From: DAHVFK01 sp963755395
Lineage (GTDB): Bacteria > Pseudomonadota > Gammaproteobacteria > Burkholderiales > SG8-39
Direction of reading: 5' to 3'
Assembly (NCBI GenBank): GCA_963755395.1
Contig: CAVWJJ010000004.1
Coordinates: 1-64,000, forward strand
Length of the DNA: 64,000 nt
The notes under the pieces were generated by a model. It searched no databases, was not told where the DNA came from, and saw nothing but the letters and a program-made list of their open reading frames with translations. The first letter of the stretch is position 1, and each line of letters begins with the position of its first letter. The position numbers were made by a program, and so were the translations under genes. Shown here in pieces: positions 9,356 to 18,549 of the stretch.

Positions 9356-10339
9356 CTACGAGACGGGTTGCTGTTGTCCACTACCCTCAGATGCCGCAAC
9401 GCGATCGACATGCCAGCGGTAGGCCCTTGCAAAGCCATCCTCAAGCCCGATCTGCGCCGTCCAGCCCAGGCTTTTAAGCTTCTCTATATTCATGACCTTG
9501 CGCGGCATTCCGTCTGGCTTGGTCGTGTCGTGGACGAAGCTTCCTTTCCAGCCGGCAACCTTGGCGACCAGCTCAGCAAGTTCTCTGATGCTGATGTCCT
9601 TGCCGGTTCCGACGTTGAGGAAGTCCTCGTCCGAGTAGTGCCTCATCATGAACACAAGTGCGTCTGAGAGATCGTCTACGTAGAGAAATTCTCTGCGCGG
9701 CGTGCCCGTGCCCCAGATTTCAATCGTCGGCAGGTTCTCCATCTTTGCCCGATGCACCTTCGCGATCATCGCTGCCGCGACGTGCCCCTGCTGCAAGTCG
9801 TAGTTGTCGCCGGGGCCGAACAGGTTTGTCGGCATGGCTGAGATGAAGTCACATCCGTACTGACGTCTATAAGCCTGGCAGAGCTTGATTCCCGCGATCT
9901 TCGAGACTGCGTACCACTCGTTGGTGGGCTCGAGCGGGCCCGTAAGAAGCTGCTCTTCTGTCATCGGCTGCGGCGCAAGACGAGGGTAGATGCAGGAAGA
10001 GCCCAAGAACAGCAGTTTCTCGACACCTATCTTGTAGGCCGCGTGAATGACGTTGGTCTCCATCGCGAGGTTGTCGTAGAGAAACTCCGCAGGCCGTGTC
10101 GAATTGGCGAGAATGCCCCCGACCGTAGCGGCGGCCATGAATACTGCTTGCGGCTTGCGGCGCGCCATCCAGGATTCGACCTCGTCCTGCCTGCGCAGGT
10201 CCGCGTCCGACCGGTCTGCGGTCAGAATCTGGCAGCCCTCCGACGCAAGCCGACGCACGATCGCCGAGCCTGCCATCCCGCGATGGCCTGCGACCCACAC
10301 GCGCTTGCCGGCGAGTTGGTAGTCAGTCCTGGCGATCAT
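9356..10339 (-). CDS. fcl: GDP-L-fucose synthase
   Basis: Epimerase-reductase that turns GDP-4-keto-6-deoxy-mannose, made by Gmd, into GDP-L-fucose with NADPH. It shows WVAGHRGMAGSAIVRRL (nucleotide-binding loop), FLGSSCIYPRLAPQPMTEEQLLTG, the catalytic YAVSKIAGIKLCQ (Tyr-x-x-x-Lys) and REFLYVDDLSDA, all hallmarks of GMER/Fcl. The ATG at 10339 overlaps the end of gmd by 17 bases in another frame, so the two enzymes of the pathway are coupled. The ORF is intact and about 327 residues long. The product feeds the GT11 fucosyltransferase of the same cluster. Confidence 0.93.
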   Translation of the reverse strand: MIARTDYQLAGKRVWVAGHRGMAGSAIVRRLASEGCQILTADRSDADLRRQDEVESWMARRKPQAVFMAAATVGGILANSTRPAEFLYDNLAMETNVIHAAYKIGVEKLLFLGSSCIYPRLAPQPMTEEQLLTGPLEPTNEWYAVSKIAGIKLCQAYRRQYGCDFISAMPTNLFGPGDNYDLQQGHVAAAMIAKVHRAKMENLPTIEIWGTGTPRREFLYVDDLSDALVFMMRHYSDEDFLNVGTGKDISIRELAELVAKVAGWKGSFVHDTTKPDGMPRKVMNIEKLKSLGWTAQIGLEDGFARAYRWHVDRVAASEGSGQQQPVS

Positions 10340-11396
10340 GACGCCTGTATTCGCGCTCGACTTCCACGAGATCCGCCTGGACCATCTCGCGCACCAGTTC
10401 GCGAAAGCTTGTCTTGTGCGTCCAGCCGAGGCGTTCCTTTGCTTTCGTGGCATCGCCTAGCAGCAGGTCGACCTCCGTGGGTCGAAAGTAGTGCGGGTCG
10501 ACCTCGACAAGCACTTCCCCGGTCGTCGCGTCGATTCCCTTCTCCTCTACGCCTTTGCCGCGCCACTGGATTTGTCGGTCGACCTCCATGAACGCGAATT
10601 CCACGAACTCCCGCACCGAGTGAGTCTCGCCCGTGGCAAGCACGTAGTCGTCCGGGACTCGGCTGTTGAACGATACGCCACATGCCTTCGACATAGTCGC
10701 GGGCGTGGCCCCAATCGCGCTTGGCTTCGAGATTCCCGATGTACAGCGTCTTCTGACGCCCGAGCTGAATCGCGGCCACGGCACGAGTGATTTTTCTGCG
10801 TTACGAAGGTCTCTCCGCGAGTCGGGCCCTCGTGATTGAAGAGTATGCCGTTGCTGGCATGCAGTGCCGTAGGCCTCCCGGTAGTTCACTGTCATCCAGT
10901 AGGCGTACAGCTTTGCCGCCGCATAAGGCGACCGCGGATAGAAGGGCGTCGACTCTCGCTGCGGCACTTCTTGCGCCTTGCCGTAAAGCTCGGACGTCGA
11001 GGCTTGGTAGAAGCGAACCTTTTCGCGTAGTCCAAGGATGCGGATCGCTTCTAGCAGTCTAAGCGTTCCCAGCGCGTCGGCGTTTGCCGTGTATTCTGGG
11101 GTCTCGAAACTGACCTGAACGTGCGATTGCGCCGCAAGATTGTAGATCTCGGTTGGGGCCGTCTCCTGCACGATACGGATCAAATTGGTGGCATCCGTAA
11201 GGTCCCCGTGGTGCATGAAGAAGCGCACGTTCTTCTCATGCGGGTCGTGGTAGAGATGGTCTACACGTCCGGTATTGAACGACGAAGAGCGGCGTTTTAT
11301 TCCGTGTACGACATATCCCTTGGACAGAAGCAACTCCGCAAGCAGCGCGCCGTCCTGACCGGTTATGCCAGTGATCAAGGCAATCTTGGAAGTCAT
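10323..11396 (-). CDS. gmd: GDP-mannose 4,6-dehydratase (three frame slips)
   Basis: Converts GDP-D-mannose to GDP-4-keto-6-deoxy-D-mannose, the first step to GDP-L-fucose. The N-terminal half reads ALITGITGQDGALLAELLL, RRSSSFNTGRVDHLY and YPRSPYAAAKLYAYW; the C-terminal part reads DDYVLATGETHSVREFVE and YFRPTEVDLLLGD. In between, the conserved sequence lies in other frames: NGILFNHEGPTRGETFVT after a slip near 10860, then VAAIQLGRQKTLYIGN after one near 10793 at a T/A run, with a return near 10658. One frame stays open by chance through the region. The ATG at 11396 (MTSKIALI) fits the family start. All domains are present, so sequencing error is likelier than decay. Confidence 0.9.
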   Translation of the reverse strand: MTSKIALITGITGQDGALLAELLLSKGYVVHGIKRRSSSFNTGRVDHLYHDPHEKNVRFFMHHGDLTDATNLIRIVQETAPTEIYNLAAQSHVQVSFETPEYTANADALGTLRLLEAIRILGLREKVRFYQASTSELYGKAQEVPQRESTPFYPRSPYAAAKLYAYWMTVNYREAYGTACQQRHTLQSRGPDSRRDLRNAEKSLVPWPRFSSGVRRRCTSGISKPSAIGATPATMSKACGVSFNSRVPDDYVLATGETHSVREFVEFAFMEVDRQIQWRGKGVEEKGIDATTGEVLVEVDPHYFRPTEVDLLLGDATKAKERLGWTHKTSFRELVREMVQADLVEVEREYRRHDRQD

Positions 11397-11489
11397 CGAA
11401 GTGCGAACTCGTCGGGGCGGCTGGACCCGCAGGGACCGAAACGGTCGAAGTATAGCGTTCGGCGAGGGCGACACTCCCGCCGTGCGCCG

Positions 11490-12357
11490 CTAATGTCCCG
11501 TGTCGAGGCCGGCCAGGCACTCCTCCAGGCTCGCCCTCCAGTCTGGAAGCGCCAATCCGAAGACCCTTTCCAGCTCTCTCCCCATCCAGTACGGAGTTCG
11601 TCGGCCTTTTCGCCGGTGTAGGGTACTCCGACGACGGTATCGCGCGTACTGGCGTTTCCGAGTGCGTTTGTCGAAGCGCTTCGGTGGCAAACCCGAACCA
11701 GGAGGTCCGCCCCCGGTTCGTGACGTGATAAACACCCGACGGCGACTCATCGCTGAGCACTCGCCGAACGATGCCGGCACTGGACCGTGCAATTGCACGG
11801 CACCAGGTCGGGGCGCCGAACTGGTCGTCCACCACGCGCAGTTCGGACCGCTCTGCGCGCGAGGCGCAGCACCGTCAGAAGAAAGTTTGCGCCGCGTCCG
11901 CCGTATACCCAGCTCGTGCGCAGGATCAGGTGAGCGCAGCCAGCATTCAAGTATCGCCTGCTCGCCCGCGAGCTTCGACCTTCCGTACGCGTTGATTGGA
12001 TTCGGTTCGTCGTCCTCGACGTACGGCGTCGTCCTTCTCGCCGTCGAACACGTAGTCGGTCGAGTAGTGGACCAGCAGCGCGCCGAGGCGCTTCGCTTCC
12101 TCGGCGAGCACGCCGGGCGCGAAGCCGTTGATCCGCATCGCCAGCTCCGGCTCCGACTCGGCCTTGTCCACCGCGGTGTAGGCGGCGGCGTTGACGATCA
12201 TCTCCGGCTTGACCTCGCGCACGACGCGCCGGATCGCGTCGGGATCGGCGAGATCGAGCGTCGAACGATCGGTCGCGACGACCTCGCCGAGCGGCGCCAG
12301 CGCCCGCTCGAGCTCCCAGCCGACCTGCCCGTTGCGGCCGGTGAGGAGGATCTTCAA
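11490..12357 (-). CDS. rfbD: dTDP-4-dehydrorhamnose reductase (several frameshifts)
   Basis: Last step of dTDP-L-rhamnose synthesis, an NAD(P)H-dependent reduction. The TTG at 12357 overlaps the rfbC stop and starts LKILLTGRNGQVGWELERAL; VNAAAYTAVDKAE and HYSTDYVFDG follow in the same frame. The conserved continuation lies in other frames: LILRTSWVYGGRGANFLLTVL, then DDQFGAPTW and VYHVTNRG, and finally LPDWRASLEECLAGLDTGH, so at least three slips occur between about 12000 and 11590. The total span gives about 289 residues, right for RfbD. GC content drops within this gene, from about 75 % near 12.1 kb to about 62 % near 11.65 kb in 60-base samples. Confidence 0.87.
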
Positions 12358-12900
12358 GGGTAGGTCTCGGCCTCGGCGAGCGGCACGCCGCGCCGGTCCT
12401 TGTCGCTCATCAGCGGCTCGCCCTCGAGCGGCCAGAGCACGCCGATGCCGCGGTCGTTCCACGCCAGCGTGCGCTCGTGCTCGGGCGCGTAGTAGTCGGT
12501 GGTCTTGTAGCTGACGATCGCCTGCTCGGAGAGCACCAGGAAGCCGTGCGCGAAGCCCTGGCGGAATCCAGATCATCGGCTGCTGGCTGGGAGAGAGTAT
12601 TGCCCCGGTCCACTTGCCGAAGGTGGGCGAGCTGCGGCGCAGGTCGACCGCGACGTCGTAGATCTCGCCCACGATCACGCGCACCAGCTTTCCCTGCGGC
12701 TGCTTGATCTGGTAGTGCAGGCCGCGCAGCACGTTGCGCGCCGAGAGCGATTGGTTGTCCTGCACGAACTCGACGTCGATGCCGGTCAGCTCGCGCAGCT
12801 GGCGGCGGTTGTAGCTCTCGAAGAAATGCCCGCGCGAGTCGCGGAATACCTTCGGCTCGATGATCAGGACTTCCGGGATGTCGGCTTGTATGACTTTCAT
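12354..12900 (-). CDS. rfbC: dTDP-4-dehydrorhamnose 3,5-epimerase (one frameshift)
   Basis: Cupin-fold epimerase, third enzyme of the dTDP-rhamnose pathway. The N-terminus MKVIQADIPEVLIIEPKVF is followed by RGHFFESYN, FVQDNQSLSARNVLRGLHYQ with the catalytic His, and VGEIYDVAVDLRRSSPTFGKW. Near 12563 the frame changes and the protein ends in YYAPEHERTLAWNDRGIGVLWP, again typical of RfbC. The combined length of about 182 residues is normal. The start codon overlaps the rfbA stop by one base and the stop overlaps the TTG of rfbD, showing tight coupling. Confidence 0.9.
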
Positions 12901-13775
12901 CAGAACAGCCTCTCGTTCAGGACGCTCTTCAGGTACTGCCCGTAGCCGCTCTTCTCGAGCGGCTTGGCCAGCGCTTCGAGCTGCGCGGCGTCGATGTAGC
13001 CCATGCGGTAGGCGATCTCCTCGGGGCAGGCGATCTTCAGGCCCTGCCGGCGCTCGATGGTCTCGATGAACGCCGAGGCTTCGAGCAGGGACTCGTGCGT
13101 GCCGGTGTCGAGCCAGGCGAAGCCGCGGCCCATCGGCATCGACGTCGAGCTCGCCGCTCTCCAGGTACGCGCGGTTGACGTCGGTGATCTCCAGCTCGCC
13201 GCGCGCCGAGGGCTTGAGCTTCCGCGCGATGTCGACCACGCGGTTGTCGTAGAAGTACAGCCCGGTCACCGCGTAGTGCGACTTCGGGTGCCGGGCTTTT
13301 CCTCGATGCTGACGGCCTTGCCCTGCGCGTCGAACTCGACCACGCCGTAGCGCTGCGGATCCTTCACCGGGTAGGCGAAGACGGTCGCGCCTTGCCGCGC
13401 GCGGTCGCGCGCTGCAGCAGCTGCGCGAGCTCGTGGCCGTAGAAGATGTTGTCGCCCAGCACCAGGGCGACCGGATCGCTGCCGATGAAATCGCGGCCGA
13501 TGATGAACGCCTGCGCGAGCCCTTCGGGCCGCGGCTGCACGGCGTAGCGCAGGCTGATTCCCCACTGCGCGCCGTCGCCCAGCAGCTGCTCGAAGCGCGG
13601 CGTGTCCTGCGGCGTCGAGATGACCAGGATGTCGCGGATGCCGGCCAGCATCAGCGTCGACAGCGGGTAGTAGATCATCGGCTTGTCGTACACCGGCAGC
13701 AGCTGCTTGCGTGACGACCTGCGTCACCGGATACAGGCGCGTGCCCGAGCCGCCGGCGAGGATGATGCCTTTCAT
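12900..13775 (-). CDS. rfbA: Glucose-1-phosphate thymidylyltransferase (several frameshifts)
   Basis: Makes dTDP-glucose from glucose-1-phosphate and dTTP, the entry step to dTDP-rhamnose. It begins MKGIILAGGSGTRLYPVT (nucleotide-binding loop). The segments KPMIYYPLSTLMLAGIRDILVIS, GISLRYAVQPRPEGLAQAF, ALVLGDNIFYGH, YGVVEFDAQGKAVSIEEKP, YFYDNRVVDIARKLKPSARGELEITDVN and AWLDTGTHESLLEAS follow in order but in different frames. Slips lie near 13705, 13395, 13295 and 13140. The span equals 291 codons plus stop, exactly the family size, so the slips sum to zero. This is one of the densest clusters of frame changes in the window. Confidence 0.9.
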
Positions 13776-14843
13776 GCCGCGTCCTCTCGTGCCGTAGTTG
13801 CGCTCCACCCAGCTGCGGTAGGCGCCGCTCGTAATGTCTTCCGTCCAGGCCCGGTTGTCGAGGTACCAGCGCACGGTCTTCTCGAGGCCGGACTCGAAGC
13901 TCTCCTGCGGCCGCCAGCCGAGCTCGCTGCGGATCTTGCGCGCGTCGATCGCGTAGCGGCGGTCGTGGCCGGGGCGGTCGGTGACGAACGTCGATCAGGT
14001 CGCGCATGGCTGCCGCGGCCGGGCGGCTGCGCCTGGTCGAGCAGAGCGCAGATCGTGTTGCACGACCTCGAGGTTGGTCCGTTCGCTGTTGCCGCCGATG
14101 TTGTAGGTCTCGCCCGGGCGGCCCTTGTCGAGCACCAGGCGAACGGCCGCGCAGTGGTCGTCGACGTAGAGCCAGTCGCGCACGTTCTGGCCGTCGCCGT
14201 AGACCGGCAGCGGCTTGCCGTCGAGCGCGTTGAGGATCATCAGCGGGATCAGCTTCTCGGGGAACTGGTACGGCCCGTAGTTGTTCGAGCAGTTGGTGGT
14301 CAGCACCGGCAGGCCGTAGGTGTGGTGGTAGGCGCGCACCAGGTGGTCGGCGGCCGCCTTCGAGGCGGCGTAGGGGCTGTTCGGCGCGTAGGGCGTCGTC
14401 TCGGTGAAGGCCGGATCGTCCGCGCCGAGCGAGCCGTAGACCTCGTCGGTCGAGACGTGCAGGAAGCGGAAGGCGGCTTTCTCGGCCGCGGGCAGCGCGA
14501 CCCAGTGCGTGCGCGCCGCCTCGAGCAGGCTGAAGGTGCCGACCACGTTGGTCTGCACGAACTCGGCCGGCCCGTCGATCGAGCGGTCGACGTGGGTCTC
14601 GGCCGCGAAGTGCACGATCGCGCGCGGGCGCTGCTCGGCGAGCAGCCGGCGCACGAGCGCCCGGTCGCCGATGTCGCCCTGCACGAAGGCGTGGCGCGGA
14701 TCGCCCTCGAGCGCGGCGAGGTTGCGCAGGTTGCCGGCGTAGGTCAGCTTGTCGAGGTTGAGCACCGCCTCGCCCGTTTGCGCGACGGTCGAGAGGACGA
14801 AATTCGAGCCGATGAAGCCGGCGCCGCCGGTGACCAGGAGCAT
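13772..14843 (-). CDS. rfbB: dTDP-glucose 4,6-dehydratase (frameshifted near its C-terminus)
   Basis: NAD-dependent dehydratase, second step of dTDP-rhamnose synthesis. MLLVTGGAGFIGSNFV, HFAAETHVDRSIDGP, VSTDEVYGSL, YAASKAAADHLVRAYHHTYGLP and GDGQNVRDWLYVDDHC are all clear. After NIGGNSERTNLEVV the frame is lost near 14045 and again near 13990; the true C-terminus VRWYLDNRAWTEDITSGAYR is found further on. That last frame runs into rfbA without a stop. If one more slip lies after NYGTR, the protein would end in an ATGA overlap with the rfbA start, giving 356-357 residues, the normal RfbB size. Confidence 0.9.
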
Positions 14844-14852
14844 GGCGCAATT

Positions 14853-16630
14853 CTACTGGAGCGCCTCGCTGCGCTCCTTGGCGTACTGGATGCGGTACAG
14901 GCGGGCGTAGCTGCCTTCGCGCGCCAGCAGCTCGGCGTGGCGGCCGACCTCGACCACCCGCCCGCGCTCGAGCACCACGATGCGGTCGGCGTTCTCGATC
15001 GTCGACAGGCGGTGGGCGATGACGATGGTGGTGCGCCCGCGCATCAGGACTTCGAGCGCCGCCTGCACCTGGCGCTCGGATTCGGAGTCGAGCGCCGAGG
15101 TGGCCTCGTCCAGGATCAGCACCGGCGCGTCCTTGAGCAGCGCGCGCGCGATCGCCAGGCGCTGGCGCTGCCCGCCCGACAGGCGCAGGCCGTTCTCGCC
15201 GATCAGGGTGTTCAGCCCCTCGGGCGTCTCGCGGATGTAGTCCATCGCGTGCGCAGCCTCGGCCGCCGCGATCACTTCCTTCTCGCTCGCTCCGCCCAGC
15301 CGGCCATAGGCGATATTCGCGTAGAGGCTGTCGTTGAACAGCACCACCTCCTGGCTCACCAGCGCGATGTTGGCGCGCAGGCTCTCGAGCGTCAGGCTCT
15401 GGATGTCGCTGGCCATCGAGCAGGATGCGTCCCGAGGTGGGAGTGTAAAAGCGCGGTAGCAGGTTGACCAGCGTCGTCTTGCCGCCGCCCGAACCGCCGA
15501 CCAGCGCCACCGTCTCGCCGGGCCTGATCGCGAGGTCCACCTCGGCCAGCGCCGGGTCGGTGCGGGTCGGGTAGATGAACCCGACCTTGTCGTACGTCAC
15601 CTCGCCGCGCGCGCGGCCGAGCTTGACCGTGCCGCGGTCTTCCTCGGGCTCGGCGTCGACCATGTCGAACACGCTTTCGGCCGCCGCCAGCCCGCGCTGC
15701 AGCGGCGCGTTGATGTCGGTCAGGCGCTTGAGCGGCGCGAGCAGCATCAGCATCGCGGTGATGAACGAGGCGAATTCGCCCACCGTCGCATGCAAGCCGA
15801 GCGACGGCTGCAGCGCGAGGTAGACGATGATCGCGAGCGCCACCGCGGCGAGGACCTGCGTGATCGGCACGATCGCGGTCGCCGGCACACGTGTGGCGCA
15901 TGTTGAAGCTGCGTACCATTTCATTCGCCTTGGCGAAGCGCCTGGCCTCGTAGTCCTGGCCGCCGAACACCTTGACCACCTTCTGGCACTCGATGGTCTC
16001 CTCCAGCACGTGCGCGAGCTCGCCCATCGCGTGCTGCGCGCCGCGCGCCATGCTGCGCAGCTGGCGCGAGAACAGCCGCACGGTGAGCATCACCAGCGGC
16101 CCGACCGCGAGCGCGATCAGGGTCAGCTTCCAGTTCAGGTACAGCATCCAGCCCAGCAGTCCCGCGACCGCGATCGAGTCCTTCACCAGCACCGTGAGCA
16201 CCGTGGTCGCGGCGCCGGTGACGCCGGCGACGTCGTAGGCGACCTTGGACAGCAGCGCGCCGGAGCTGTGGTCGTCGAAGAAGCGGCTCGGCATGCGCAC
16301 CAGGCGCGCGAACATCGCCGCGCGCATGTCGAGCACCACGCGGTTGGCGACCCAGGCCATGAAGTACGACGAGGTGAAAGTCAGCAGTCCGCGCAACAGG
16401 AAGATGCCGACCAGGGCCGCGGCGAACAGCCCCGGCGGCAGCGCCGTCGCGCCGCGCGCGGCGGCGAAACCGCCGTCGAGCAAGGGCTTCATCAGCGCGG
16501 GGAACAGCGGCTCGGTCGCCGCGGAGCCGATCATGCCGAGCAGCGCGAGCGCGAAGACCTTGGCGTGCGGCCGAACGTAGCCAAGCAACCGCAGGTACAG
16601 CTCGCGGCTCTGCTCGCGCAGGTCGGTCAT
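14853..16630 (-). CDS. msbA: Lipid A/LPS flippase, MsbA-type ABC exporter (two frameshifts)
   Basis: Half-transporter that flips lipid A-core across the inner membrane; a dimer is active. The N-terminal membrane domain runs from MTDLREQSRELYLRLLGYVRPH through FTSSYFMAWVANRVVLDMRAAMFARLVRMPSRFFD. The frame changes near 15895 and reading resumes at ITQVLAAVALAIIVYLAL. The ATPase domain has Walker A GGSGGGKTT, a second slip near 15420, then SLRANIALVSQEVVLFNDSL, signature LSGGQRQRLAIARALL and Walker B VLILDEATSALD. About 592 residues in all, close to the 582 of the E. coli protein. It is 2 bases after the Sel1 gene and 9 bases before rfbB, so lipid A transport and O-antigen precursor genes are in one string. 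Confidence 0.92.
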
Positions 16631-16632
16631 CG

Positions 16633-17641
16633 TCAGCGCGGCCCGGTTCCGCCCGGCAGCGGTACCAGCGGCTGGACCTTTTCCTTCCGCGATTCGACCT
16701 TCTCGACGAGCTCGGCCGCTCGGCGGTTGCCATTCTTCGCCGCCTGGCGGAACCAGGTATAGGCCTCGACCTCGTCCTTCGCGCACGCCGCGGCCCTCGG
16801 CGTACGCCAGCCCGAGCGCGTACTGCGCCCGGGCGTGGCCCTGAAGAGCGCTGCGTCGCAGCCACACGACCGCGGCCTCGTCGTCCTGCTTCACGCCGTA
16901 CAGCCCGCGCGCATAGATCGCCGCGAGCAGGTATTCGGCCTCCCGCTGGCCCTGGTCGGCGGACTTGCGCAGCCATACCACGCCTTGCTTGTCGTCCTGC
17001 TTCTCGCCCAGGCCGTTGCCGTAGAGCAGCGCAAGGCGGTACTGGGCGTCGCGGTCGCCCGCTTCAGCCGCGCTCCGGATCAGGCTTGCCCCGCCGGCGA
17101 TGTTCTTGCCCACGCCGCGGCCCTCGAGGTACAGCATGCCGAGCAGGTATTGGCCGCGAGGCTCCTTCTGCGCGGCCGCTTTTTCGATCCACTGCCTGCC
17201 CTCGGGCAGGTCTTGCGCGGTGCCCGTGCCCTCGGTCAGCATCTCGCCGAGATTCGCCTGCGAGCGCGCGTAGCCCTTCTCCGCGGCCTTGCGGTACCAC
17301 TTGAGCGCCTGCCCGTAGTCTCTCAACTTGCCCGGCGCGCGCTGGTAAATGACCGCCAGGTCGTGCATCGACAGCACGTCGCCCTGCGCGGCAGCCTTGC
17401 CGAACCACTCCAGCGCCAGCTCGTCGTTGTGCGGCACGCCGTGTCCGCCGGCGTACATGTCGCCCAGGAAGCGCTGCGCGACCGGGTCGCCCGCCTTGGC
17501 ACGCTGCTCGAGGGTCTCGCCGGCGGAAATGTCGCCCTTCGCCGCGCGCGCCTCGAGCGCGCGCGCATGTTCCTCGCTGAGGGTGGTGGCGCACCCCGCC
17601 AGGATGCAGATGGCGGCACACAGCGGCAGGATCGGGCGCAT
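16633..17641 (-). CDS. Sel1/TPR-repeat lipoprotein (one frameshift)
   Basis: Exported scaffold protein built of Sel1-like repeats. The first 17 residues form a lipoprotein signal with lipobox LAGC, so it should be anchored in a membrane. At least seven helical repeats follow, recognisable by A-x-x-G-x-x-x-A and Y-x-x-G-x-G-V patterns (DPVAQRFLGDMYAGGHGVP, PRGQYLLGMLYLEGRGVG, ARAQYALGLAYAEGRGV). Near 16795 the frame shifts; the true end reads DEVEAYTWFRQAAKNGNR and closes with PLPGGTGPR and a TGA two bases before msbA. Its place at the head of the msbA-rfb string suggests a link to envelope assembly, but no direct function can be assigned. Confidence 0.82.
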
Positions 17642-17685
17642 GGCAGGATTGTAGCGGCTGGCGGGTAGAATTGCCGCGGCCGATC

Positions 17686-18549
17686 ATGAAAGTCAGCGGA
17701 TTCACGTTCCTGCGCAACGGCAGCCTGCTGGGCTACCCCTACGTCGAAAGCATCCGTTCGGCGCTGCCGCTGTGCGACGAGTTCGTGGTCGCGGTCGGCG
17801 AGGGCGAGGACGACACGCTCGAGCGGCTGCGCGCGCTGAACGAGCCCAAGCTGCGCCTGATCGAGACGCGCTGGAACGAGCGCATGCAGGATCGCGGCTA
17901 CGTCTACGCGCAGCAGAAGATGATCGCCCAGTTCAACTGCGGCGGCGACTGGGCGTTCTACCTCGAGGGCGACGAGGTGCTGCACGAGCGCGACCTCGAA
18001 GCGGTGCGCGGCGCCATGCGCCGCCATCTCGACGACCGCCGGGTCGAGGCGCTGGTGTTCGACTACCACCACTTCTTCGGCAGCCCGGACTGGGTCGCCG
18101 TCGGCCCGGGCTGGTACCGGCGCGCGCCACGCATCCTGCGCAACACCATCCGGAGCTACTCCCCGGACGGCCTGTTCTTCGTCGTCATGCAGCGCAACAA
18201 GCGCGGCCGCTATCCGCGCGCTGCGCTGGCCGGCGCGGCGATTTATCACTACGGGCATGTGCGCAGCATCGCCGCGATGCGCGAGAAGAACGCGCGCGTC
18301 GGAAAGTACTGGAAGCACGATCACCCTCTCTTCCAGGGCTACGCCATCGACCCGCGGCTGCTGGCGCCGTTCAGCGGCGAGCATCCGGCCGTGGTGCGCG
18401 ACTGGCTGGCCACCCAGGCCGAGCGGCACTTCGCCCCCGACCCCGCCTACAAGGCGACCGCGCGCGACCTGAAGCACCGCCGCATGTTGGCGCTCGAGCG
18501 CTGGTTCGGCTGGGAGCTGTCGAAGAAGCACTACACCCTGGTGCGCTGA
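17686..18549 (+). CDS. GT2-like glycosyltransferase
   Basis: About 287 residues. It begins MKVSGFTFLRNGSLLGYPYVESIRSA and has DEFVVAVGEGEDDT, an aspartate-rich nucleotide-binding part, and FYLEGDEVLHERDL in the position of the metal-binding motif, followed by YHHFFGSPDW. This resembles family 2 transferases of the GT-A fold found in LPS-core clusters. I chose the ATG at 17686 since it gives the usual short N-terminus; 15 upstream bases also stay open. It starts divergently from the Sel1-msbA string across 44 bases. The stop overlaps the next gene (TGATG), and the next genes are core transferases and a ligase. The specific sugar is unknown. Confidence 0.75.
   Translation: MKVSGFTFLRNGSLLGYPYVESIRSALPLCDEFVVAVGEGEDDTLERLRALNEPKLRLIETRWNERMQDRGYVYAQQKMIAQFNCGGDWAFYLEGDEVLHERDLEAVRGAMRRHLDDRRVEALVFDYHHFFGSPDWVAVGPGWYRRAPRILRNTIRSYSPDGLFFVVMQRNKRGRYPRAALAGAAIYHYGHVRSIAAMREKNARVGKYWKHDHPLFQGYAIDPRLLAPFSGEHPAVVRDWLATQAERHFAPDPAYKATARDLKHRRMLALERWFGWELSKKHYTLVR

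Noticed and set aside
11947..13269. A 440-residue frame joining pieces of RfbA, RfbC and RfbD.
   Set aside because: It results from indels that put three genes into one frame; gene overlaps, family lengths and start codons support separate rfbA, rfbC and rfbD.
13675..17641. Two 749-residue open frames on the minus strand that look like giant fusion proteins (Sel1 with MsbA; MsbA with RfbB and RfbA).
   Set aside because: Recognisable domains occupy only parts of each frame and the remainder is low-complexity Arg/Ala-rich text from the wrong frame of GC-rich genes. Piecing domains together gives normal separate genes.
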